Under the pieces are notes generated by a model, which saw only the letters and a program-made list of their open reading frames with translations, made no database searches and was not told the DNA's origin. 64,000 nt of DNA. Source: Dubosiella muris. GTDB taxonomy: Bacteria > Bacillota_I > Bacilli_A > Erysipelotrichales > Erysipelotrichaceae. The DNA lies in NCBI RefSeq assembly GCF_004793885.1, contig NZ_SRYG01000010.1, forward strand, positions 1 through 64,000. Direction: 5' to 3'. The position numbers were made by a program, and so were the translations under genes. Positions within the stretch are counted from its first letter, which is position 1. Every line of letters begins with the position of its first letter. Shown piece after piece: positions 25,903-35,377 of this stretch.

Positions 25903-26076
25903 TCATTCTACGCCGCCGACGAGCCGACCGGCGCCCTGGACCCGGAAAACCGGACGCTCGTTTTGCGATTGCTGCAAGGAATGCGCGATGCAGGAAAGAC
26001 GATCGTGATCGTCACGCACGACGACTATGTGGCCAAAGCGTGCGACCGCGTCATCCGGCTTGATGGGATACAATGA
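25903..26076 (+). pseudogene. C-terminal remnant of an ABC transporter ATPase
   Basis: A stop-bounded frame encodes DEPTGALDPENR (Walker B and D-loop), TIVIVTHDDYVAKACDRVI (H-loop) and a normal C-terminus, then TGA. The Walker A and signature motif are missing, as is any start. It looks like the last quarter of a MacB/LolD-type ATPase left after a deletion, upstream of the damaged Fic gene. Confidence 0.85.
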
Positions 26077-26082
26077 AGGCCT

Positions 26083-26742
26083 ATGATCGACAAATTCAAC
26101 ATGACGAAAACGGACAACGTGCTGGCCACAAGACGCGTTTTGCCCGATTCGATATGGAAGAGCGCGAATTTAGCGGGTATCCCGATTTCATACGCCCGAA
26201 CGAACGATTTGTTGAACGATGTACCCGTTCCGGAAATAAAGCCTTCCGAATCGAACCGGATCCTCGCGCTTCGCGCCGCGTGGGAATGGATGCTGGACAC
26301 GATCGACACGCCATTAGACTGGCGAACGGTCGAGATACTTCATCGCATTGTTGCTCCTTTCGGGCACGAGGGATGGTTGAAACGACCGGAACAGGCGAAG
26401 GCGGATTGGGATGGGTGGATGCGAATCGAAAACGAGACGGAGCGGGCGATCTCGGTTTTGATTGGGATGACGCGCTTGCCATGGTTTCAATATGACAGCG
26501 AAAGCGTCGCCCTGCTGGCGGCCAACAAGATCCTGATTGAAAACGGAAGAGGCGTACTTCAAATTCCGGTGGAACTGGACACGACGTTTCGAACGCTTCT
26601 TGATGGCGAGGAAAACACCTTGAAAGACTGGCTGTTTGCGCATTGCCTCGATGGCACGGTGTATTCGGAACAATTTTTAAAGGAGATGGAAAACGAAGAG
26701 GCTTGCAAGGCGTCTGTTGCGAAACGGAAGGAAAATTCATAA
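26083..26742 (+). CDS. Fic/DOC-family protein with degenerate active site
   Basis: The 219-aa protein follows a common Fic layout: N-terminal DKFNMTKTDNVLATRR, the helical Fic core, then LLAANKILIENGRGVLQIP and a C-terminal LFAHCLDGTVY. In active relatives the loop before LLAANK reads F-x-DGNKRTA, often after a His; here it is WFQYDSESVA. The motif needed for nucleotide transfer is gone, so AMPylation is not expected. AAGG lies just before the ATG. It follows the ABC remnant and is directly 5' of a duplicated 120-bp repeat that includes its last codons. Confidence 0.75.
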   Translation: MIDKFNMTKTDNVLATRRVLPDSIWKSANLAGIPISYARTNDLLNDVPVPEIKPSESNRILALRAAWEWMLDTIDTPLDWRTVEILHRIVAPFGHEGWLKRPEQAKADWDGWMRIENETERAISVLIGMTRLPWFQYDSESVALLAANKILIENGRGVLQIPVELDTTFRTLLDGEENTLKDWLFAHCLDGTVYSEQFLKEMENEEACKASVAKRKENS

Positions 26743-26830
26743 TCCTTCCGTTTTTGCACATTTTCTTTGCTTTCATGAGATTTTGACAGGAAACGATCCG
26801 AAGCGGCTGACCGGTTTTATTGAAAAAGAA
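26711..26830. repeat. 120-bp direct repeat, copy 1 (includes a terminator)
   Basis: It is nearly identical to 27800-27922. It starts in the last codons of the Fic gene and includes a hairpin (AACGGAAGGA / TCCTTCCGTT plus T run, 26722-26754) that can end Fic transcription. Confidence 0.9.
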
Positions 26831-26976
26831 ATGGAAGTACGAATCCAACATTTCTCGCGTGCACAAGTCTTGTACGCCAGCGTGATATTCTTTGACTTTT
26901 TTTATTCATCTCTTATCTGCCCTATTTGTAGGTTTTCATTCTTGTTTATGATATATTTAAAAAAAGGAGGTTTCTT

Positions 26977-27198
26977 ATGAATCGTAACTATTCTATTTCC
27001 GATGAAACGGTTGTAAAACGCGTGCAAGCGGCGGTTGAACTTGAATTAGCCAAAAGAAAGGCGATGGATGTTTCCATTATTCGGTATGATCGGGGTTCCA
27101 ATTCGATTTACAAAGAAAATAGCGATGGAACAATGGAAAAAGTAGGGACTCGTCTTAGAAAAGGACGTTATAGTGAACAACTCAAAAAAGAAGCCTGA
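26977..27198 (+). CDS. Putative antitoxin of zeta-type toxin-antitoxin pair
   Basis: The 73-aa hydrophilic protein (MNRNYSISDETVVKRVQAA at the start, many Lys/Arg/Glu) overlaps the zeta-toxin gene by 26 nt and precedes it. AAAGGAGG precedes the ATG. No DNA-binding motif is obvious; the C-terminal RLRKGRYSEQLKKEA tail could wrap the toxin. Assignment rests on position, size and overlap. Base composition is markedly AT-rich compared with flanking genes, pointing to transfer. Confidence 0.72.
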   Translation: MNRNYSISDETVVKRVQAAVELELAKRKAMDVSIIRYDRGSNSIYKENSDGTMEKVGTRLRKGRYSEQLKKEA

Positions 27199-27775
27199 AA
27201 TTGTCGTATTCGCAGGGCCTAATGGCTCTGGAAAAAGCACGATTACCGAATTGCTAAAACCTCCAATCGACTATATCAATGCGGATGAAATCAAGAAAAA
27301 TTTAAAGTGTTCTGATTTGGAAGCTGCCCAATTAGCAGAAAAGCAAAGACAACAACATGTTCAATCTATGTCTGAGTTTGCCTTTGAAACAGTTCTATCT
27401 ACTCCAAGAAATTTAAATCTTTTGAAAGATGCGAAAAAGAAAGGGTATTTCATTCGCTGTTACTATGTATTGACAGCTGATCCCGGAATCAATGTGTGGC
27501 GTATAAAATCCCGAGTGGAATCGGGAGGACATGATGTTCCAGAAGAAAAAATCATCTCTCGATATGATCGAGCTTTAAAGTTACTGAAAGATTTGATTCC
27601 TGTTTGTGATATTTGCCATATTTATGATAATTCAGGTGATGCTCCTTTCCGAATATTCAAAAAGCGGAAAACAATTTTTTTCTTCGATTCTTGTGAAGAC
27701 TGGCACTTAGAGGATATTCAAGCCTTAACCAATATTAAGGAGATAGAAAAGAAAAATTTAAATTATTCTCATTAA
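27173..27775 (+). CDS. Zeta-toxin-like P-loop kinase
   Basis: The 200-aa protein has Walker A GPNGSGKST (about residues 15-23), the conserved NADEIKKNL, the substrate-pocket FETVLST, and the basic SRVESGGHDVPEEKIISRY segment of the zeta family. Zeta toxins phosphorylate UDP-N-acetylglucosamine or related sugars and poison cell-wall synthesis when free of antitoxin. It is coupled to the 73-aa antitoxin candidate. The cassette is AT-rich and flanked by 120-bp direct repeats. Confidence 0.85.
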   Translation: MNNSKKKPEIVVFAGPNGSGKSTITELLKPPIDYINADEIKKNLKCSDLEAAQLAEKQRQQHVQSMSEFAFETVLSTPRNLNLLKDAKKKGYFIRCYYVLTADPGINVWRIKSRVESGGHDVPEEKIISRYDRALKLLKDLIPVCDICHIYDNSGDAPFRIFKKRKTIFFFDSCEDWHLEDIQALTNIKEIEKKNLNYSH

Positions 27776-27799
27776 AAACGCAATCTGGATTTGACATGA

Positions 27800-27922
27800 C
27801 GTCTGTTGCGAAACGGAAGGAAAATTTATAATCCTTCTGTTTTTTTTGCGCATTCTCTTTGCTTTCATGAGATTCTGACAGGAAACGATCCGAAGCGACT
27901 GACCGGTTTTATTGAAAAAGAA
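27800..27922. repeat. 120-bp direct repeat, copy 2 (includes a terminator)
   Basis: It is the partner of 26711-26830 with few mismatches. Its hairpin (27811-27847) follows the zeta toxin and can serve as its terminator. Confidence 0.9.
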
Positions 27923-28049
27923 GCGGGGATCCGCCAAATTTTAACATCCTCTAATCCTGTTGTTCTTCGGTGTGAAAAACTTGTTGAGAAAACAAAGTAT
28001 CTTCTTTTTCTTTTTGGTATCAAAAAAAGGAAGGAGTGTTTCCTTCCAT

Positions 28050-28472
28050 TTATTCAAAACTCGTGATTTGCTTGAACGTGAACGCGTCGCTGGCGTCCAG
28101 CGTCACATCGTCCATCGCCGGGCAGTAGCCGCCCGCCTCCTTGCACGACGTGTTCGTTTCCGACTCGTATACAAGCCATGGGCCCTTGTCCATGTCTTGT
28201 TTCAAACCGTAAATTTCCGTCAGCAACGAACCATACTCGCCTTGCTCCATTGTGGCTTTCAGTTTCGGCGTGCTTTCCAGAAACTTCGTCAGCGTCGGCG
28301 CGTCGGTTTCAAAGTTTTCGTCCAGCACGGTTTTTCCATCTTGGTCCACGATCGTGACGTGCACTTCCTTGTAGCCGTCAACCGGCTCTTTTTTTGTCGT
28401 TTGGCTAAGCAGCCACGCGAGCCCGACCACGACAACGACCGCGATCAGCGCGGCGATCCATTTTTTATTCAT
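28050..28472 (-). CDS. DUF4430-type (transcobalamin C-terminal-like) membrane-anchored protein
   Basis: The 140-aa protein has an N-terminal membrane anchor (residues 5-23) and a small beta domain with the family's late GPWLVYESETN and SCKEAGGYCPAMDDV segments. DUF4430 domains are found in extracellular corrinoid-binding or uptake proteins. It lies 58 bp after an ECF S-component-like gene, supporting a vitamin-uptake role. GAAGGAGAG precedes the ATG. Confidence 0.75.
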   Translation of the reverse strand: MNKKWIAALIAVVVVVGLAWLLSQTTKKEPVDGYKEVHVTIVDQDGKTVLDENFETDAPTLTKFLESTPKLKATMEQGEYGSLLTEIYGLKQDMDKGPWLVYESETNTSCKEAGGYCPAMDDVTLDASDAFTFKQITSFE

Positions 28473-28530
28473 TCAATCTCTCCTTCAAATTGATGCTGGT
28501 ACATCCGGGCCCAGCTTCCTTTCTCCTCCA

Positions 28531-29052
28531 TTAACGATTTCCAGATCGTACGATCTTTTTTAACGCGCGAACGAACGGGTCGTACAGGAACACAAACTCC
28601 AAAAACACGATGCCCGCTTGAATGATCGACGTTTTCAAACCCATGAGGATGTAGAGAATCGTAAGCTTTTTGTCAAACAGGATAAACGGCAAATCAACGA
28701 GCTGCCCAAGAAACAGGGCGGCGATGGCGCCGTTGATCCACGCGATCCACTCGTGCTTTTTTACCGCTTTTTTCAAAGTGGCAAACCAAAGGGCGTAGCC
28801 GGGGAAAATGAGCGCGTACGCCACGTTCCACGGCATGAAGCCATGAAAAAGCAGCTGCAAAAGGCCGGTCAAGGCGCACGCCATCACGACTTCCTTTCTT
28901 GAAAACACCTGGGCGCACACGAAAATGGAAAAGGTGATCGCTTCCACATATAAAAGATTGGCGAACATGTGGAACACGATATAAAACAGCGCGCCCAGCA
29001 TGGCGCAATGCGTCAGCTCCTTAGCGGTGAGGGCGCCGTTTTTGGTTGCCAT
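28531..29052 (-). CDS. ECF transporter S-component-like membrane protein
   Basis: The 173-aa protein has five or six membrane helices and the general look of energy-coupling-factor substrate subunits (TAKELTHCAMLGALFYIVFH start). With the DUF4430 gene next to it, a corrinoid is a possible substrate. It overlaps the end of the YgiQ gene by 32 nt. The ribosome site is weak, consistent with coupled translation. No EcfA/T genes are in the window; shared ECF modules encoded elsewhere are usual. Confidence 0.65.
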   Translation of the reverse strand: MATKNGALTAKELTHCAMLGALFYIVFHMFANLLYVEAITFSIFVCAQVFSRKEVVMACALTGLLQLLFHGFMPWNVAYALIFPGYALWFATLKKAVKKHEWIAWINGAIAALFLGQLVDLPFILFDKKLTILYILMGLKTSIIQAGIVFLEFVFLYDPFVRALKKIVRSGNR

Positions 29053-30859
29053 ACGGTTTTTTATAGTCGCCCTTTGGCGGATACGGCTTGATCAAACACT
29101 TTGGCCCGGTCCCGATCAAATCCTCGCGACCCGCTTTGATGAGCGCCTTTTTGACGATGTCGTAGTTTTTCGGATACGAATACTGCATGAGCGCCCGCTG
29201 CTCGAGCTTTTCCTCAAACGTCTTGGCCACGTACACCGGCTTCATGTTGCGCGGATCCAGACCGGTGTAGTACATGCACGTCGCCAGCGTGCCCGGCGTC
29301 GGATAAAAGTCCTGCACCTGCTTTGGCGTGTGGTGGATCTTTTTCAAGTAGCACGCCAGCTCGATGGCGTCCTTGAGCGTGCTGCCCGGATGGGAGCTCA
29401 TCAAATACGGCACCAAATACTGGTTCATGCCAAACTCCTTGTTTTTGGCGTTGAACTTGTCGACAAACTGAAAATACAGCTCTTTGCGCGGCTTGCCCAT
29501 CTTGTCGAGCACTTCGGCGCTCACGTGCTCGGGCGCGACTTTAAGCTGGCCGCTAATGTGGTACTGGACGAGCCGGTCGAAAAAGTCGTCGTTTTTATCG
29601 TACATCAAATAATCGTAGCGAATGCCCGAGCGGATGAACACCTTTTTGACGTTCGGCAACGCCCGGACCGCGTCCAGCATCTCCACGTAGTGGGAATGGT
29701 CGACTTTCATGTTTTTGCATGGTTTGGGCCACAAGCACTGCTTTTTCGGACACGCGCCGTGCTCGACTTGCTTGTCGCACGCCGGGCGCGAGAAGTTGGC
29801 GCTCGGACCGCCTACGTCGTGGATGTACCCTTTGAAGTTTTTCATCCGGGTGATTTGCTTCGCCTCCTCCACGACGCTTTCGGTGCTGCGGGTGGAAATG
29901 ACGCGACCCTGGTGGCTCGTGATGGCGCAAAACGTGCAGTTGCCAAAGCAGCCGCGGTTGCTCGTGATGGAAAACTGCACTTCCTCGATGGCGGGCACGT
30001 ATTTGTATTTGGGATGGAACGTGCGCTCGTACGGCAAAGCGTACGTGAAATCCATTTGTTCCTGCGTGAGCGGCAGCGGCGACTGGTTAACGACAACGTA
30101 CCAGCCATCGTACGGCTCGACAAGCATGCGCGCGTTGATCGCGTCCTGGTTCTCGTACTGGGTCATGAAGCTTTTCGCGTACGATTTTTTATTCGTTTTC
30201 ACTTCGTTGTACGAAGGCAGCACGATGTAGTCGTCAAAAATGGTATCGAGCGACTTCGTTTTCCACGCCGTCCCTCTTATATAGCAAATATCTTTGACGT
30301 CCATGCCGCTGGCCAGGGCGTCGGCGACTTCGATGATCGTGTTTTCGCCCATGCCAAACATGAGCAGGTCGGCCTGGCTGTCCATGAGGATGGAGCGGCG
30401 CACCTTGTCGTCCCAGTAGTCGTAGTGGGCCAGACGGCGCAAGCTCGCCTCAATGCCGCCAATGAGGACGGGAACGTCCGGGAACAGACGCTTGAGCACT
30501 TGCGAATACACGATCGTGGCCCGGTCCGGCCGTTTTCCCATCACACCTTCGTCGGTGTAGTTGTCCTTGTCGCGCCGGCGCTTGTTGACGGAATAGTGGT
30601 TGACCATCGAGTCGATGTTGCCCGCGCTCACCAAAAAGCCGAGCCGCGGCGTGCCGAACTGGAGAAACTCCTCGTCATTGTTCCAGTCGGGCTGGGAGAG
30701 AATCGCGCACGTGTAGCCAAACGTTTCAAGCGTCCGGGTAATGATCGCGCACCCGAACGACGGGTGGTCGACGTACGCGTCGCCGCTCACATAGACGAAA
30801 TCGACCTGGTCGAGTCCGGCTTCCTTCATTTCAGCGGCCGTTGTCGGTAAAAATGCCAT
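29021..30859 (-). CDS. YgiQ/UPF0313-family radical SAM protein
   Basis: The 612-aa protein has the YgiQ N-terminal domain (DFVYVSGDAYVDHPSFG) and a radical SAM core with the 4Fe-4S motif RGCFGNCTFC (about residues 320-330). The C-terminal region (TPGTLATCMYYTGLDP) and basic tail are typical. The family's reaction is unsettled. GAGGTG precedes ATG 30859; an upstream extension to 31048 runs through the neighbouring intergenic region and is rejected. It is divergent from the glucosidase gene. Confidence 0.92.
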   Translation of the reverse strand: MAFLPTTAAEMKEAGLDQVDFVYVSGDAYVDHPSFGCAIITRTLETFGYTCAILSQPDWNNDEEFLQFGTPRLGFLVSAGNIDSMVNHYSVNKRRRDKDNYTDEGVMGKRPDRATIVYSQVLKRLFPDVPVLIGGIEASLRRLAHYDYWDDKVRRSILMDSQADLLMFGMGENTIIEVADALASGMDVKDICYIRGTAWKTKSLDTIFDDYIVLPSYNEVKTNKKSYAKSFMTQYENQDAINARMLVEPYDGWYVVVNQSPLPLTQEQMDFTYALPYERTFHPKYKYVPAIEEVQFSITSNRGCFGNCTFCAITSHQGRVISTRSTESVVEEAKQITRMKNFKGYIHDVGGPSANFSRPACDKQVEHGACPKKQCLWPKPCKNMKVDHSHYVEMLDAVRALPNVKKVFIRSGIRYDYLMYDKNDDFFDRLVQYHISGQLKVAPEHVSAEVLDKMGKPRKELYFQFVDKFNAKNKEFGMNQYLVPYLMSSHPGSTLKDAIELACYLKKIHHTPKQVQDFYPTPGTLATCMYYTGLDPRNMKPVYVAKTFEEKLEQRALMQYSYPKNYDIVKKALIKAGREDLIGTGPKCLIKPYPPKGDYKKPYGNQKRRPHR

Positions 30860-31068
30860 AAGACACCTCGTTTCTATTTCTCGTAAATCGTTTCCATGGT
30901 ACAAGATGGAGGAAAAATAATCAATGGTTTCCTCGTCGTCCGCGGCGTGTCGAAGTGTTTTGACGGGAAGGGGACTTTTTGCGAAACGTTGTTCCAAAAA
31001 AATGAAAGCGGTTGCGTCCAGGCAAAATTGGATTGATAATAAAGACAAAGAGAAAGGCGGAATTGTAA

Positions 31069-32547
<1,479 letters not shown>

Positions 32548-32561
32548 CAATAAGCAAAAAG

Positions 32562-32587
32562 AACGTCGGGACGCCCGGCGTTTTTTT
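32562..32587 (+). terminator. Terminator of GH1 gene
   Basis: The stem ACGTCGGG / CCCGGCGT with a 3-nt loop is followed by T7. Confidence 0.8.
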
Positions 32588-32620
32588 AACGGCGCAAAAG
32601 AAGGAAATTCAAAATCGTGT

Positions 32621-32649
32621 TTGACAAAAAGGACAGCATCCATTATTAT
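32621..32649 (+). promoter_or_regulatory. tRNA-Ser promoter
   Basis: TTGACA (32621-32626), a 17-bp spacer and TATTAT (32644-32649) lie just upstream of the tRNA. Confidence 0.75.
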
Positions 32650-32660
32650 AAACGGGTAAC

Positions 32661-32748
32661 GGAGAGTTGTCCGAGCGGCTTAAGGTGCAGTCTTGGAAAG
32701 GCTGTGTAGTGAAAGCTACCAAGAGTTCGAATCTCTTACTCTCCGCCA
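32661..32748 (+). tRNA. tRNA-Ser (anticodon GGA)
   Basis: Class II tRNA: acceptor arms GGAGAGT / ACTCTCC, anticodon loop TTGGAAA with GGA, long variable arm, T-loop GTTCGAATC, discriminator G and encoded CCA. A T run follows and acts as terminator. Confidence 0.95.
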
Positions 32749-32801
32749 TTTTTTTTTTACAACGCAAGCGCCGAACGATTTTCGCCCGGCGCTTTTTTCT
32801 T

Positions 32802-33737
32802 TTATTTGGATTCGCGCGCGATTCGATCCATCATTTGCGCGCAAGCCAGCGAGTCCTGAAGCGGCATGATGTCGCTTTCTTTTTTTCCTTCGCGCACAAG
32901 TTGTTCGAAGTGGGCGATTTCGCCATAAAAATCATCCTGTTCGTAAGGATAGACGAATGGGTTCGCCATTCCGTTTTCCTCCAGCGTCCAGCCTTCTGCC
33001 CGATGGAAGTTTGGAATCGTGATCGACCAGGTTTTCGCTCCTATGACGGCTTGGACGTCTTTTGTCCGGTCGCAGGCGCATTCCATGGCGCACGTCGCGC
33101 CCTCGTATGTGAAAATCACGCGGTCAAACACGTCGACTCCATGCGCCACGCGTGATTCGCACGCCACGTCAAGCAGTTTCCGGTCTTTCATCAAGTCCTG
33201 CATCAGCGCGATTCCATACACGCCGCAGTCCAGCAAAATGCCGCCGCCCGGCGTTTGGTACACGTAGGAGTCGGGATCGTAGGCGAACTGCCGATCCATT
33301 GTCACATCCAGATAGGCGGGTGTTCTGGCGCGCAAAGCATGTTTCAAGGCGTGATACGCCGGCGTGAAGCGCTCTTTCATCGCCTCCATGCACAAGGTGT
33401 CGTTTTTTTGGGCCGCCTCGATGATCATTTTTACTTCCTCGCTGTCGATCGCGAGCGGTTTTTCGCACAGCACGGGCTTTTTGCGAGCCAGCGCGGCAAG
33501 AACAGCGTTGGCGTGCAGTCGGTGCGGCAACGCGATATAGACGGCTTCGATGGCCGGATCGTTGAGCAGCGTTTCTGGATCCAGCGTATACCACCCGATT
33601 TCGAATCGCTGGCAAAATCGTTTGAGTTTTTCCTCGTCGCGTCCGCATACCATGGCAATCGAGGCGTTTTCCATGCGCGCGATGGATTGGGCGAACCGGT
33701 GGGCGATGTTCCCGGCGCCGATGATCCCCCATTTCAT
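32802..33737 (-). CDS. Gfo/Idh/MocA-family oxidoreductase
   Basis: The 311-aa protein has Rossmann motif GIIGAGNIAHRFA at the N-terminus, CEKPLAID (EKP motif) near residue 94 and the C-terminal substrate domain (GGGILLDCGVYG). It resembles dimeric-dihydrodiol/glucose-fructose oxidoreductase-type members; the substrate is unknown. ATG 33737 is favoured because GAAGGG is 6 nt upstream; ATG 33743 is too close to it. TATAAT lies at 33763-33768 on this strand. It is not closely similar to the oxidoreductase at 7090. Confidence 0.88.
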   Translation of the reverse strand: MKWGIIGAGNIAHRFAQSIARMENASIAMVCGRDEEKLKRFCQRFEIGWYTLDPETLLNDPAIEAVYIALPHRLHANAVLAALARKKPVLCEKPLAIDSEEVKMIIEAAQKNDTLCMEAMKERFTPAYHALKHALRARTPAYLDVTMDRQFAYDPDSYVYQTPGGGILLDCGVYGIALMQDLMKDRKLLDVACESRVAHGVDVFDRVIFTYEGATCAMECACDRTKDVQAVIGAKTWSITIPNFHRAEGWTLEENGMANPFVYPYEQDDFYGEIAHFEQLVREGKKESDIMPLQDSLACAQMMDRIARESK

Positions 33738-33849
33738 TTGCATCCCTTCTTTCTTTGTTTCTATTATACGGAAAGAAGGCAGGAAGTTAACATTGCGTGC
33801 GCGAAAACGGTACAATAAAGAGGAATGAAAATAAGGGGGAAGATGGAAC

Positions 33850-34674
33850 ATGGATGGTTTGTATCAATTTCATATTTCGGATTTGAATTTTGAAGCGTTT
33901 TTCACTCATCTCGGACCTTTTTTGGAAAAGGCGTGGATCCCGCTTCTGGAAGTCGTTTGCGGGGTCGTGCTCGGACCGTTCGTGAAGCGGATTTTGATGC
34001 GCGCGGCCCGCAACGCTCCCGATCAGGGCGCGCTGACGTTTCTCGCTTCGTTTTCAAATATCACGATTATCGTCTTTTCAATTATTCTTGCCATCGAGCA
34101 GCTTGGCATCAATATGACAAGCATCGTCGCGCTCGTGTCGGCTTTGGGACTGGGCGTGTCGCTGGCTGTGAAAAACAACATGGCCAACGTCGCGGGCGGC
34201 ATTCAAATCCTTTTGACAAAGCCGTTTGTCGTGGGCGACTATATTCGCATTGACGAGCACAAAGGGGTCGTCAAGTCGATTGAGCTGATGTTCACGACGC
34301 TGGTGACCGACAACAACAAGCTGGTTGTCGTGCCCAACGATGAAATCGTGACCAATTTGGTCACGAACTATTCTCAAACGCCAACCCGCCGTTTGCGGCT
34401 CGTGATTCCGGTCAAGCTGCCGGACGACATTCCCAAAGTGTGCGCGCGCATCCAGGCGATTGTCGAAGGGGATCCGCGCATTTTGAAAGATCCGCCGCTG
34501 CGCGTGACGGTGGACAAAGTCGTGGAAGGCTACGCCAATATTTTGCTGATCGCGTACGTCGACTGGGAAGACTACGAGCGCTGCAAGGAAGATTTCAACT
34601 ACAAGATCGTATCGAATTTGAAACAGTTTCAGCCACAGCCTAAAGCGGACGATTCCTCCTCCGATTCGGAGTGA
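33850..34674 (+). CDS. MscS-family mechanosensitive channel
   Basis: The 274-aa protein has three membrane helices; the pore helix reads ALVSALGLGVSLAVKNNMANVAGG, read in two parts as is typical of MscS TM3. A beta domain (GDYIRIDEHKGVVKSIEL) and alpha/beta C-terminus follow. It releases osmolytes under hypo-osmotic shock. A short acidic tail (DDSSSDSE) ends the protein. A terminator-like hairpin (GGAG / CTCC plus T7) overlaps the stop. Confidence 0.93.
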   Translation: MDGLYQFHISDLNFEAFFTHLGPFLEKAWIPLLEVVCGVVLGPFVKRILMRAARNAPDQGALTFLASFSNITIIVFSIILAIEQLGINMTSIVALVSALGLGVSLAVKNNMANVAGGIQILLTKPFVVGDYIRIDEHKGVVKSIELMFTTLVTDNNKLVVVPNDEIVTNLVTNYSQTPTRRLRLVIPVKLPDDIPKVCARIQAIVEGDPRILKDPPLRVTVDKVVEGYANILLIAYVDWEDYERCKEDFNYKIVSNLKQFQPQPKADDSSSDSE

Positions 34675-34690
34675 ATCGCTCCTTTTTTTA
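34667..34690 (+). terminator. Terminator of mscS-like gene
   Basis: The hairpin GGAG-N7-CTCC is followed by T7. Confidence 0.6.
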
Positions 34691-34771
34691 TTGGAAGCGC
34701 GCGAACGCGAAAAAACGGATCCGGCCGGCCGCGTTCCATTGTGTGATTGTATGTGTTTGAAAGCAAGACAC

Positions 34772-34800
34772 CTTGCAATTTGAATGAAAAATTAATAAAA
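34772..34800 (+). promoter_or_regulatory. cysE promoter placed for a leaderless transcript
   Basis: TTGCAA (34772-34777), an exact 17-bp spacer and TAAAAT (34795-34800). The start codon begins 8 nt after the -10, where transcription should start. No Shine-Dalgarno sequence lies between. Confidence 0.6.
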
Positions 34801-34807
34801 TTAACCC

Positions 34808-35377
34808 ATGTCTAAGAATTCAATTTTACGACTCGCGTCGTATAATATCAAACGAACGATGGCGCTGGATCCAGCCGCCAAATCGAAATTCGAAGTGCTG
34901 TTTATTTATCCGCACATCAAGGCGTTGTACCATTATCGCATCGCCCACCACTTTTGGGTGCGCGGACACCATTTGCTGGCGCGCTGGATTTCGAACCGGG
35001 CCCGCCACAAGACGGGGATCGAGATCCATCCGGGCGCTCAAATCGGCAAAGGGCTAGTCATCGACCATGGAATGGGCGTCGTCATTGGCGAGACGACGAT
35101 CATTGGCGACGATTGCCAGCTGTATCACGGGGTGACGCTGGGCGGGCGGGGTTCGACCGACTGCAAGCGGCATCCGACGCTGGAAGATGGCGCCTACGTG
35201 GGGTCGGGCGCGAAGGTGCTTGGCAACATCACGCTGGGAAAAGGCAGCAAAGTGGGAGCCAACGCGGTCGTCCTCGAGGATGTGCCGCCTTACGCCACGG
35301 CCGTTGGATTGCCGGCGCGCAATATTTTAAAAGAGGAAAAACTAGAAGAGAAAAAGGAAAATTATGTGGAAATATAA
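34808..35377 (+). CDS. cysE: Serine O-acetyltransferase
   Basis: The 189-aa left-handed beta-helix enzyme makes O-acetylserine for cysteine synthesis. Hexapeptide repeats and catalytic His motifs (DHGMGVVIGET, YHGVTLGG) are present. It is the short form lacking the long N-terminal domain of enteric CysE. The start codon lacks a ribosome site; a -10 box ends 7 bases before it, so a leaderless mRNA is likely. A CysK partner is not in the window. Confidence 0.92.
   Translation: MSKNSILRLASYNIKRTMALDPAAKSKFEVLFIYPHIKALYHYRIAHHFWVRGHHLLARWISNRARHKTGIEIHPGAQIGKGLVIDHGMGVVIGETTIIGDDCQLYHGVTLGGRGSTDCKRHPTLEDGAYVGSGAKVLGNITLGKGSKVGANAVVLEDVPPYATAVGLPARNILKEEKLEEKKENYVEI

Noticed and set aside
26717-28066. 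Open frames of 86-87 aa inside each 120-bp repeat
   Set aside because: They lack ribosome sites, begin in the terminator hairpin and diverge completely after the repeat; treated as repeat-borne fragments.
29000-30850. 616-aa open frame on the plus strand
   Set aside because: It is antisense to the clear YgiQ gene; its Arg/His/Val-rich product is typical of a shadow frame.
28473-31068. Cobalamin riboswitch for the corrinoid-uptake-like genes
   Set aside because: The genes overlap or closely follow ygiQ, and no B12-box-like leader is present.
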